Origin: Thermogutta sp. | Lineage (GTDB): Bacteria; Planctomycetota; Planctomycetia; Pirellulales; Thermoguttaceae | DNA length: 9,193 bases | Reading direction: 5' to 3' | Assembly (NCBI RefSeq): GCF_014359955.1 | Contig: NZ_JACIYL010000101.1 | Span: 1 to 9,193 of the forward strand | Shown: piece by piece, positions 1 through 5,816 of the stretch | Position numbering within the stretch: position 1 is the first letter of the stretch | Layout of the letters: the number at the start of each line of letters is the position of its first letter | Position numbers and translations under genes: made by a program | Notes under the pieces: model-generated | What the model was told of the DNA's origin: nothing | The model's input: only the letters and a program-made list of their open reading frames with translations | Databases searched by the model: none

Positions 1-145
1 CCGGTTTGGCCCCCGGCACATCGGCAATGAGGAGGATTTCATCGGGCTTTTCCACGATATCGACAGCCGGGCTGTAGAACCGATCGCCCCGCAGATGTTC
101 CGGAGCAGCCTGGGCTGCACGCTTTGCACCATGGTGGTGTTTCAT
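1..145 (-). CDS. Hsp20 family small heat-shock protein, N-terminal part (runs off window start)
   Basis: Only the first 48 codons are in the window; the gene continues past base 1. The ATG at 145 is preceded on the minus strand by a strong Shine-Dalgarno sequence, AAAGGAGGG (152-160), six bases away. The peptide starts MKHHHGAKRAAQ and reaches YSPAVDIVEKPDEILLIADV at residues 24-43, followed by PGA. This is the typical opening of an alpha-crystallin domain (P-x-D-I-x-E...ADVPG). Such proteins are ATP-independent cytoplasmic holdases that bind unfolding proteins as oligomers. The gene lies 102 bp downstream of a complete hsp20 with no obvious terminator between, so the two are probably co-transcribed. 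The three-histidine N-terminus has no assigned role. Family assignment is confident; full length and C-terminal motif cannot be judged. Confidence 0.85.
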   Translation of the reverse strand, partial: MKHHHGAKRAAQAAPEHLRGDRFYSPAVDIVEKPDEILLIADVPGAKP

Positions 146-247
146 CGTTCACCCTCCTTTCCGTCTTGCTTTTTTGCGAAGAGTTACCCCAATCACCTGA
201 ATTTGCTGCCTTCAAAGTCGTTCAGAAGAGAGGTTCCGGCGTTCGAC

Positions 248-694
248 TCAGCCGGTGCGTACGTTCACGGGGATCTTGCGCGGCCGGGTTCCTTCGGCCT
301 TCGGCAGCGTAACCGTCAGCACACCGAGCTGGAGATCGGCCTGCACCCGTTCGTGATCGACTTCACCGGGCAACCGGATCACCCGCGTGGCTTCCCCCGT
401 CGCACGCTCTCGTCGATGGTAGGTGACACCTTCCTCGGCAGGTTGCGGCCGCCGCACCTTGATGGTCAACTCGTTGCCGGTCACGGAGATGTCGATCTGA
501 TCTTGTGTCACGCCGGGGACTTCTGCTTCCACGTAAAAGGCCTCCGACGTTTCCCACATGTTCACCGGCAAGCGTTCTCGCCCCTGCAACGGCCAGGGAG
601 CTTCCGGCAGCTCCCCGAGAAAGCTGTTGAACAACCGATCCATTTCGCGACGGAGTTGCTCGAGAGATTGCGGACCAAAGGGAGGGACTGCCAT
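248..694 (-). CDS. Hsp20/alpha-crystallin family small heat-shock protein, complete
   Basis: This encodes a 148-residue ATP-independent holdase expected to form cytoplasmic oligomers that protect denaturing proteins. The N-terminal arm (1-42) contains a helical LEQLRREMDRLFNSFLGEL stretch typical of class A Hsp20s. The alpha-crystallin domain spans about 43-134, with AEVPGV at 57-62, GNELTIKV at 73-80 and the hallmark GVLTVTLPK at 124-132. The C-terminal IxI/V-type anchor is IPV at 141-143. Length is normal for the family. The reading frame stays open upstream to 841, but I chose the ATG at 694 because AAAGGAGA (701-708) lies six bases before it and residues encoded upstream do not resemble Hsp20. 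A second hsp20 follows on the same strand. The Shine-Dalgarno sequence can pair with bases 721-726, suggesting post-transcriptional heat control (inference). Confidence 0.95.
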   Translation of the reverse strand: MAVPPFGPQSLEQLRREMDRLFNSFLGELPEAPWPLQGRERLPVNMWETSEAFYVEAEVPGVTQDQIDISVTGNELTIKVRRPQPAEEGVTYHRRERATGEATRVIRLPGEVDHERVQADLQLGVLTVTLPKAEGTRPRKIPVNVRTG

Positions 695-699
695 AGCGT

Positions 700-766
700 G
701 TCTCCTTTCTGTTGGTTCCTGAAGACTCAACTGAACTCGCACCCGGCGGCCCATACAAAGCCGGGT
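700..766 (-). promoter_or_regulatory. Structured 5' leader of hsp20; possible RNA thermometer
   Basis: On the minus strand the leader before the 694 start can form two hairpins. The distal one pairs ACCCGGC with GCCGGGT (741-747 with 760-766, seven perfect pairs, 12-base loop). The proximal one pairs GTCTTC (721-726) with GGAGAC (700-705), six pairs including one G-U with a 15-base loop, which buries the Shine-Dalgarno GGAG. A two-hairpin leader with a weak stem over the ribosome site is the arrangement of known heat-shock RNA thermometers such as ROSE-type elements. No conserved ROSE sequence was recognised. The pairing is seen; the thermometer role is inference. Confidence 0.35.
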
Positions 767-823
767 TAAGGACCACACCCGCGACGTGTTGCAAATATCA
801 TGCCTGCCACCAACAGGACCGTT

Positions 824-848
824 TAAGTTATTATCGGACAATAAGTTA
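824..848. repeat. Direct TAAGTTA repeat with internal inverted repeat upstream of hsp20
   Basis: TAAGTTA occurs at 824-830 and again at 842-848, 18 bp apart. Between and overlapping them is an inverted repeat, TTATT (828-832) and AATAA (840-844), with a 7-bp centre. On the minus strand it also contains GATAAT (830-835), a possible -10 element, but no good -35 was found. It lies between the terminator of the upstream gene and hsp20, where the hsp20 promoter or operator should be. It does not match the CIRCE operator (TTAGCACTC-N9-GAGTGCTAA). Confidence 0.3.
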
Positions 849-861
849 CGTATTCAGCGCG

Positions 862-893
862 CAATAAAAAAGGCCTGTCAGTCTGGCAGGCCT
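862..893 (-). terminator. Rho-independent terminator after the lipoprotein gene
   Basis: Read on the minus strand, AGGCCTG (887-893) pairs with CAGGCCT (871-877). With one C-G and one G-U pair extending the stem, it reaches nine pairs around a five-base AGACT loop. It is followed directly by a T-rich tract, TTTTTATT (870-863). It sits 84 bp after the lipoprotein stop codon and separates that unit from hsp20. A smaller stem, TGCTG/CAGCA at 907-921, lies just before it. The T-rich side is only on the minus strand, so it acts in that direction. Confidence 0.85.
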
Positions 894-976
894 CATGAAA
901 ACGCGCTGCTGATTACCAGCAAAGCCCTCCGGTCAACGCCAGGCAGCAGGACTGGTGGATGATTGGTGCCGTTCCC

Positions 977-1318
977 TCACCTGTTGAGGGCGCTGAGGAT
1001 CTCTTTGGCTTTGCGAGCCAGCCCCTGCGGGGGTGTTTTCTGGAGTTCTGCAAAACCTTTTTCCAGAATATCGGCCTTGGCGGGGTCCGTCTTTCGGACG
1101 GCATCGACGAGGTCCTTGAATCGCGCGGCCTCGCTTCCCAAAGGCTGGCCGTTCGCGTAGTTTTCGAGCAGCGATTTGGCCTCGTCCAGCGGCCCTTTCA
1201 TGGGCACCTGATACGTTTTGCGGGCAGGAACCCCGCTCTTGCCGCAACCTCCCAGCACAACAAGCGCTATTCCTACCATCAGGCAGGCGGTCAGCTTTTG
1301 GAATTTTCGAATATCCAT
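977..1318 (-). CDS. Small lipoprotein of unknown function, downstream partner of the DUF1559 gene
   Basis: This encodes a 113-residue secreted lipoprotein. A positively charged start (MDIRKFQK) and hydrophobic core (about 9-22) lead to the lipobox LGGC, with Cys25 as the predicted lipidated residue after signal peptidase II cleavage. The mature part is charged and apparently helical (about 44-113), ending KAKEILSALNR, with no domain I recognise. The ATG at 1318 is supported by GAGGG eight bases upstream. An in-frame ATG at 1333 lacks a comparable site. The gene follows the DUF1559 gene on the same strand after 128 bp with no terminator seen, and is itself followed by a strong terminator, so the two probably form one transcription unit. 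Small lipoproteins are often found beside DUF1559 genes in planctomycetes, from general recollection. Localisation is confident, function unknown. Confidence 0.8.
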   Translation of the reverse strand: MDIRKFQKLTACLMVGIALVVLGGCGKSGVPARKTYQVPMKGPLDEAKSLLENYANGQPLGSEAARFKDLVDAVRKTDPAKADILEKGFAELQKTPPQGLARKAKEILSALNR

Positions 1319-1446
1319 GGCAGTAACCCTCATCCGGTTTCCCGTCCGACACGCACTCACGAACCTCGGACCGATTGGCGCAGACCCGTCAGGAAAATCG
1401 CCGGTCACCCACAGCCAAGCGGGTAGATTGACGCCCCACTCGCAAT

Positions 1447-2496
1447 TCAGAACTCGGGTATTGGCTGGCCGTCTGAAGCGTGTCCCAGCCGCTGGAAGGT
1501 GAGGGTGTCGATTGTGCTGGTGATGAAGCGGACAGAGCCGTCGCCCAGCCCCACGTTGACCCCACCGGGATGAAGGCTTCGCGGGGGAATGATACCACGG
1601 CTCCAATCATGGGCGCCGCCGGGGCAGCAGTTGCCACCACAGCTCGGATATTGCCAGTTGGGGGGAGCCGCCGTGTTGAACAACACCTGGGCGTGCGGAT
1701 ACCAGGCCCAAAGCGCCCCGTTGTTGCTCCGCTCACCCGCCGGATTCTGGCAGGCCAGACCGATCGTTTCCAGCTCAGCCGGCGTAGGGAAATCCTGGTT
1801 GGCGATGTTGTTGTACACGCCGTCACCGCCCTGCGGATAAAAAATGTCAAATGGATAAGTAGCCTTTGAGCTATCCCCGTCGCCGGAAAGGATTTCCGAC
1901 ACCATGATCGTCTGAGAAAGACCGTCCGTCACCGCCGCAAAAGGTTTTTCAACCCGTACCTGGAACATGCCATTGAACGAATTCACACCAGCCCCCCATG
2001 CGGTGTAGGTCGTGCTCCCGGAGCACCACGCGTAGTTGCAACCCGGCCCGTTCCATCCCGCCGTATTGTTGACGTTTCGGTACGGTTGTGCAGAAGGGCA
2101 CAGGAACGCCGGGACCTTCACCTGCATTGGTCCGTTGAAATACGTCCCGAACGAAGCGCCCGGCACGTACACGAACTGATCCGCCAGGGCCTTCTGCTCA
2201 ATGAAGGGAAGGATGCACACATTGATCCCGAACCGCTCCCAGTTGTTCCACGGCCGCCCCGCGTCGTTCCCACCATACCCCGACCGCGGAAGTGTGTTGT
2301 ACACGTCGTGGTAGTTGTGCATGGCCAGGGCAAGCTGCTTGATGTTATTGGTACACTGGCTTCGCCGAGCCGCTTCCCGGGCCGCCTGAACAGCGGGGAG
2401 CAACAAGGCAATGAGTATCCCAATAATGGCAATCACCACGAGGAGCTCAACTAGTGTGAAACCCCTAGTCTTACATTGATTCAATCTGGTGCACAT
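1447..2496 (-). CDS. DUF1559 domain protein with prepilin-type N-terminal cleavage/methylation motif
   Basis: This encodes a 349-residue planctomycete-type pseudopilin-like protein. A short basic leader ends at Gly12. It is followed by FTLVELLVVIAIIGILIALL (13-32), the type IV prepilin signature: the predicted prepilin peptidase cut is between Gly12 and Phe13, and Glu17 is the conserved +5 glutamate. PAVQAAREAARRSQC (34-48) is the usual DUF1559 continuation. The family's C-terminal motif is present as SLHPGG (307-312) with GDGSVRFI close behind. The region between is rich in Gly, Asn, aromatic residues and Cys, consistent with an exported beta-rich domain. Length is typical. The ATG at 2496 has ACAGGGAG (2503-2510) six bases upstream. 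DUF1559 proteins occur in many copies per planctomycete genome and their exact role is unsettled; assembly at the cell surface is an inference from the prepilin signal. A small lipoprotein gene follows. Confidence 0.95.
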   Translation of the reverse strand: MCTRLNQCKTRGFTLVELLVVIAIIGILIALLLPAVQAAREAARRSQCTNNIKQLALAMHNYHDVYNTLPRSGYGGNDAGRPWNNWERFGINVCILPFIEQKALADQFVYVPGASFGTYFNGPMQVKVPAFLCPSAQPYRNVNNTAGWNGPGCNYAWCSGSTTYTAWGAGVNSFNGMFQVRVEKPFAAVTDGLSQTIMVSEILSGDGDSSKATYPFDIFYPQGGDGVYNNIANQDFPTPAELETIGLACQNPAGERSNNGALWAWYPHAQVLFNTAAPPNWQYPSCGGNCCPGGAHDWSRGIIPPRSLHPGGVNVGLGDGSVRFITSTIDTLTFQRLGHASDGQPIPEF

Positions 2497-2510
2497 GGCA
2501 AACTCCCTGT

Positions 2511-2921
2511 TACGAAACGAATCTGGTGAGAACCCCGATACTCATCAATTGTGGGAAAGCGCCCTAAAAAGCGGTATTTCCGGCGGGCAGTCTTCAAACC
2601 GGTGGGTAACACGCTGGCTGGCCTGTGAATCGTCTCTATCTCTTACTATAGTTCGATTCGTTTAAAACGCACAGTTGATGCGGAGCTTTTTCCTGGACAG
2701 CTTGCGATGCATGAAAGACTAACTCAAAAAGATTTGCAGTTTACTGACGAGCTTTTTATCAGAAAATTTCGCATGACCGTTGTGCCTCGGTCCTCTTTAA
2801 AGCCCACGCATAACTGCGAAAAGCGCACATGACTCCGAAGGGTGTTTCCGCAAGGCGCGCTCGTCATGCCCATTTTCAACTGAGCGTTCTCCTCAAACGG
2901 TTTCTGACGCAAAAGGCACCT
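2511..2921. other. Intergenic region between sialidase and DUF1559 genes, no convincing gene
   Basis: These 411 bp lie between two minus-strand genes. A 62-codon minus-strand frame from a TTG at 2912 has no recognisable product or good ribosome site, so I do not call it. An imperfect palindrome (AAAAAG 2726-2731 with CTTTTT 2752-2757, and CAGT/ACTG inside) could be a weak terminator for the sialidase transcript. The part nearest 2510 should carry the DUF1559 promoter and leader. Confidence 0.5.
2645..2673 (-). promoter_or_regulatory. Candidate promoter for the DUF1559-lipoprotein unit
   Basis: On the minus strand TATAGT (2645-2650) is a five-of-six match to the -10 consensus. The hexamer 17 bp upstream, TGTGCG (2668-2673), is a poor -35. 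It would give a leader of roughly 140 bases before the ATG at 2496. Support is limited to this match and its position. Confidence 0.25.
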
Positions 2922-4154
2922 TCAAAGCAGCCGCCAGCGGGCCTGTCGCAATACGGCATACGGCGACTCGCGGAGGAGCTCGTACCAGATCGTCAGCAGT
3001 CCTCCGTCGGACAGTTCTACTGTGGAAGGATAACCCAGATCACCACCCGCTCCATCGCCATAGATCACGACTGGTTCCGACCACGTGCGGCCGCCGTCGC
3101 TGCTCAATCGGGCCTGGCATCCGAACGGTTTCCGGCGATGGCCGTAGCTCATCAGCAACCGCCCGTCCCGCAGCCGAATCAGATGAGACGGTAACCCCCA
3201 CACGCCAATAGAACGCGGAGTTGACCAGGTTTTTCCTCCGTCTTCGGACTCGCACTGCAATGTTTCCCCCGCATTCTGGGGATTATGATTCCGGAGCTGG
3301 AGGACCAATCGTCCCTCGGTCGTCTCCACGGCATGCAGCTCGTGGTATTGATTCGGGTCATCGCCCTGTCGGACCGGCAGCGTGGCCAGCCATTCCCAGG
3401 TTCGGCCGTCATCCTGGGAAACGCACACGCCCACTCTCTTTGTTCGCCAGAGGTCCTTGCCGGCATAGAGCAGCCGTCCATCTTGAAGCTGGATCGGACC
3501 GTGGGGACTGTTCACCAGGCAATCGTACGGAGCCGACCACGTGACGCCCCCATCTTCCGAGCGCATCATCCACACCCCCAACTGTTTTTGACGGTCGTCT
3601 TCGGAAAGGCGCTCGTGGGCCGCCCGCCAACGGTCCAGTTTTTCGGCAGGCCAACCACTCCCCGTCCCCGCGGCTTCCAGGGCTCGTGTCAGAAGGGGAA
3701 CGTAGGCTAGCGAGGTGAACGTGGTCACAAGGAGAGTGCCCCGCGCTGTCTCCAGGACACCGGAATCCCGATCGTCGATCGCACTATCCCACAACACCTG
3801 CGGATACGTCCACCATTGGCCTTCGTCGTGGGAAGTCATCATTTCCACACGACCGAACGGACAGACATGGGCCTCGCGCCCGCCGGAATACACAAGCACA
3901 AGCTGGCCGTTCTTTCGCCGCGTGACCGTGGGCCAGCCGTGATAGCGGTGGGGAAGCCGGCTGATTGTTTTGACTTCTTGAACCTCGAAACGGGGCGTCT
4001 CACTGGCAAAAAGGCGTGCCGCCCGAACGACCGCGGGCACGGCCATCGCCCCCGCAAGACTGCAGAGCCACCGTCGCCGATTCAGCCGTGACTTTCCCAA
4101 ACCCCTGCGAAGAACGGATACGGCACGCTGCTGCGGTTGGGTCGTGGAAAACAT
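2922..4154 (-). CDS. Tat-exported sialidase-like BNR/Asp-box glycoside hydrolase
   Basis: This encodes a 410-residue predicted exported six-bladed beta-propeller of the exo-alpha-sialidase superfamily, probably acting on glycans outside the cytoplasm. The N-terminus has a twin-arginine signal: NRRRWL at 25-30, then a hydrophobic stretch (about 31-50) with AxA-like sites. Four canonical Asp-boxes (SxDxGxTW) start at residues 199, 246, 303 and 351. A degenerate fifth, SHDEGQWW, is at 108-115. YHGWPTV (71-77) and SGGREAHVCPFG (90-101) form the first blade. GYPSTVELSDGGLLTIWYE (374-392) resembles the region carrying the catalytic tyrosine in sialidases, so Tyr375 is a candidate, not proven. I chose the ATG at 4154 because AGGAG (4161-4165) lies six bases before it; a TTG at 4202 in the same frame is less likely. 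No carbohydrate-binding module is seen. True substrate could be another sugar, since many planctomycete relatives are uncharacterised. Confidence 0.88.
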   Translation of the reverse strand: MFSTTQPQQRAVSVLRRGLGKSRLNRRRWLCSLAGAMAVPAVVRAARLFASETPRFEVQEVKTISRLPHRYHGWPTVTRRKNGQLVLVYSGGREAHVCPFGRVEMMTSHDEGQWWTYPQVLWDSAIDDRDSGVLETARGTLLVTTFTSLAYVPLLTRALEAAGTGSGWPAEKLDRWRAAHERLSEDDRQKQLGVWMMRSEDGGVTWSAPYDCLVNSPHGPIQLQDGRLLYAGKDLWRTKRVGVCVSQDDGRTWEWLATLPVRQGDDPNQYHELHAVETTEGRLVLQLRNHNPQNAGETLQCESEDGGKTWSTPRSIGVWGLPSHLIRLRDGRLLMSYGHRRKPFGCQARLSSDGGRTWSEPVVIYGDGAGGDLGYPSTVELSDGGLLTIWYELLRESPYAVLRQARWRLL

Positions 4155-4322
4155 GACAGGCTCCTGTGAAGACTCGCGGCTGGAAACGCCCCTCCAATAC
4201 AACTTTTCGGGGGACAGTTACCATACGGTCTCGCCAACACCGCTGGCGGCCGACGTCCGCGGTACCGGTCGCACGTCAAGAGAAACTCGCTCCGCCTTCA
4301 GCGGGACAGATTCTCCCGCCAG

Positions 4323-4346
4323 GAATAAACGGTCTGCGGCGGACCG
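4323..4346 (-). terminator. Weak candidate terminator after the TPR gene
   Basis: On the minus strand CGGTC (4342-4346) pairs with GACCG (4330-4334) around a seven-base loop. Two G-U pairs can extend the stem. TTTATT (4329-4324) follows. It lies about 30 bp after the TPR stop codon and before the sialidase start, which fits, but the stem is short and the T-tract is interrupted. Confidence 0.4.
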
Positions 4347-4375
4347 CCTCTCATCGTCACTGACCGCTGGCGAGT

Positions 4376-4906
4376 TTAAGCGGTTTCTCCGGCCGCTTCA
4401 AGCAGTCGGTTGAATTCGGGATCGGAGCGAATGGGATCGAAATCGGTTTCGGCGGGAACGAGTTTCCGATAGTCTGGCTCCAACGTGAGTGCTTTTCTGA
4501 GGAGAGACAGGGCCTTGTCTTTATTCCCGGCGAGACTGTAATAACACGCGAGGTTGTAGCAGACGAGCGGATTGTCGGGCTCCAGCTCAGCGGCTTTTTC
4601 CAGATCCGCACACGCCAGATCGATCCGCCCCACCCGTTTGTGGCACCAGCCTTTGGCAAGATAGACGCGAACATCCTCCGGGTCGAGTTCTTCCAGCCGT
4701 TGGAAGACGGCGAGCGCTTCCTCGTATCGCTCCAGTTCGCGGAGGGCCTCCGCCCGAAGCAGCAGCGCCACCGGATTGTCACGATACAAATCGGGAAGCC
4801 GATCGAGCGTCTCCAGCGCCTGCCGTGCAAGCCCCAGCTCGAGGTAGCCCTCGGCCTCCCTCAACAGGTGCTTCGATCGGATAAGGTCGAACTTTGCCGC
4901 GGCCAT
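4376..4906 (-). CDS. Tetratricopeptide repeat (TPR) protein
   Basis: This encodes a 176-residue helical-repeat protein, probably cytoplasmic, since no signal peptide or membrane segment is seen. Three clear 34-residue TPR units lie at about 45-78, 79-112 and 113-146. Each ends in a Leu/Ala-x-x-Leu-(D/E)-Pro motif: LEELDPED, AAELEPDN, LTLEPDY. A degenerate unit lies at about 12-44. The tail DFDPIRSDPEFNRLLE (155-170) is a common end in bacterial TPR proteins. TPRs bind partner proteins; the partner here is unknown. The ATG at 4906 opens right at the recognisable N-terminal helix, although the upstream sequence GGTGATC is only a weak ribosome site. The gene is divergent from yajC-secDF across 487 bp. 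A role in secretion cannot be claimed from position alone. Confidence 0.85.
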   Translation of the reverse strand: MAAAKFDLIRSKHLLREAEGYLELGLARQALETLDRLPDLYRDNPVALLLRAEALRELERYEEALAVFQRLEELDPEDVRVYLAKGWCHKRVGRIDLACADLEKAAELEPDNPLVCYNLACYYSLAGNKDKALSLLRKALTLEPDYRKLVPAETDFDPIRSDPEFNRLLEAAGETA

Positions 4907-4992
4907 GTTTGATCACCGCCGGATGTTGCCTCACCCACCATCGCCCCGCCCCCGCGATAGTCAAAACCGCTTTAGCCTCTCCCTCTTTCTCT

Positions 4993-5023
4993 ATTTTATC
5001 CAGAAATGGCGTTTGCGGCGCAA
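4993..5023 (-). promoter_or_regulatory. Candidate promoter of the TPR gene
   Basis: On the minus strand TAAAAT (4993-4998) matches five of six -10 positions. TTGCGC (5018-5023) keeps only the TTG of a -35 and is 19 bp away, so it is suboptimal. It would give a leader of about 80 bases before the ATG at 4906. A 6-bp inverted repeat (TTGCGG 5013-5018, CCGCAA 5028-5033) overlaps the -35. Confidence 0.35.
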
Positions 5024-5036
5024 TCAACCGCAATCA
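5019..5036. repeat. Tandem 8-bp repeat one helical turn apart
   Basis: CGCAATCA occurs at 5019-5026 and 5029-5036, exactly 10 bp start to start, overlapping the candidate -35 of the TPR gene. The spacing would place two bound protein subunits on the same face of the helix. This could be a regulator site or coincidence. Confidence 0.3.
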
Positions 5037-5139
5037 CGCTGCCGCCCAAAAGGAGAAATCGGCGGGCCGGACGAGGCCTGGGAGATTCAGACATAGGACA
5101 TCGGAACGCGATCCCAACGGCTTCCCGCCGTTTTGCCCC

Positions 5140-5168
5140 TTGTAGCCACTCGCACGGCGCTTTAAGAT
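5140..5168 (+). promoter_or_regulatory. Candidate promoter of the yajC-secDF operon
   Basis: TTGTAG (5140-5145, three of six) and TAAGAT (5163-5168, four of six, ending AT) are separated by the optimal 17 bp. Transcription would start near 5175 and give a leader of about 220 bases to yajC, containing both inverted repeats. The match is moderate, and position is the main support. Confidence 0.35.
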
Positions 5169-5208
5169 GCTTAATTCAGATATCCTGCACGGGCATGGCG
5201 GGAATGCC

Positions 5209-5328
5209 GGGCAAGTTGCTGGCGATTGAAAACTACGGCAAAGTGGAAGCCTCTCCGATTCAGCCGTTCTTCCCTGGCAACTTGCTCAGGTAACGGTTCG
5301 CGATCATGGAGGCACGTCATCGCGGATT
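5209..5328 (+). promoter_or_regulatory. Structured leader upstream of yajC-secDF (two consecutive hairpins)
   Basis: The first hairpin pairs GGGCAAGTTGCT (5209-5220) with GGCAACTTGCTC (5276-5287), 12 continuous pairs with two G-U. It can extend by two more pairs (5221-5222 with 5274-5275), and a nested stem ACGGC/GCCGT (5235-5239 with 5263-5267) lies inside. The second pairs GGTTCGCGAT (5295-5304) with ATCGCGGATT (5319-5328), ten pairs with three G-U, and has GGAGG in its loop. Neither is followed by a T-tract, so they are not terminators. They do not match a riboswitch class I recognise. The structure is seen; a regulatory role on secDF is inference. Confidence 0.4.
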
Positions 5329-5393
5329 CTGCGCACGATTACGAAACCCGAGTGCTGTTTTCTGGACTCCACAAGACCTAAAAGGCCGATTCC

Positions 5394-5759
5394 ATGATGA
5401 TCTCGTTTATCCCTCTCTTGGCCGAAGCCGGTGGCGGGAACGCTGGCGGTTCCTCGGGCGGTCTTATCATGATGTTGACGCTCTGGATTCCGCTGATCGT
5501 TGTGTTCTACTTCCTGCTCATCCGCCCGGAACGGAAGGAGCGGGCCCGACGCCAGGCCATGCTCAACGCCTTGAAGAAAAACGACCGAGTCCTTACGATT
5601 GGCGGAATCTACGGGGTGGTTACAAACGTCCACCGGGAAGCCAACGAGGTGACCCTCCGCGTGGACGACGCCAACAATACACGGATTCGCTGCACACTGA
5701 GCGCTATCGCTCAGGTTCTGGGGGAAGAAGCCCCATCTGACAAACAAAAAGAAGGTTGA
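5394..5759 (+). CDS. yajC: Preprotein translocase subunit YajC
   Basis: This encodes a 121-residue inner-membrane protein that associates with SecDF (and YidC) as an accessory to the SecYEG translocon. After a short Gly-rich extracytoplasmic N-terminus there is one membrane helix (about 24-43). It is followed by the family signature RPERKERARRQ (44-54) and a small cytoplasmic domain with NDRVLTIGGIYGVVTNV (63-79). Length fits the family (about 110 in E. coli). The first of two adjacent ATGs (5394, 5397) is preferred because AAAAGG (5380-5385) lies eight bases before it. The C-terminus is acidic and lysine-rich (EEAPSDKQKEG). secDF follows after 57 bp on the same strand, the standard yajC-secD(F) arrangement, so co-transcription is likely. 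Full-length and intact. Confidence 0.97.
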   Translation: MMISFIPLLAEAGGGNAGGSSGGLIMMLTLWIPLIVVFYFLLIRPERKERARRQAMLNALKKNDRVLTIGGIYGVVTNVHREANEVTLRVDDANNTRIRCTLSAIAQVLGEEAPSDKQKEG

Positions 5760-5816
5760 ACAAACCAGGTTCTCAAACACGAATCTCGAATTGAATCATT
5801 TCAGGGATTCTCAGGT

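Larger units (their letters stand above)
4907..5393. other. Divergent intergenic region between the TPR gene and yajC-secDF
   Basis: This 487-bp stretch separates genes read outward on both sides, so it should contain promoters for both. It holds a minus-strand -10-like TAAAAT near 4995, an 8-bp tandem repeat at 5019-5036, a plus-strand promoter-like pair at 5140-5168 and two long inverted repeats at 5209-5328. Several frames are open here, but none encodes a protein I recognise. The 32-codon ATG frame at 5195-5293 is discussed as a finding, not called as a gene. Confidence 0.6.

Noticed and set aside
95..769. Long plus-strand open frame (224 codons) covering the hsp20 gene
   Set aside because: It is antisense to a clear Hsp20 with a good ribosome site, and its peptide resembles no protein family.
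695..841. 49-residue N-terminal extension of Hsp20 from a start at 841
   Set aside because: The ATG at 694 has AAAGGAGA six bases upstream, the extension would include the leader hairpins, and 148 residues is the normal family length.
1319..1606. Upstream extension of the lipoprotein frame to 1606
   Set aside because: It would overlap the DUF1559 gene and bury the signal peptide inside the protein; the lipobox requires a start near 1318-1333.
2724..2912. 62-codon minus-strand frame starting with TTG just after the sialidase stop
   Set aside because: Rare start codon, poor ribosome site, no recognisable features.
5209..5328. tRNA, 4.5S RNA or known riboswitch in the secDF leader
   Set aside because: No cloverleaf with CCA or T-arm pattern, no SRP-type GGAA tetraloop motif, and no riboswitch core I recognise.
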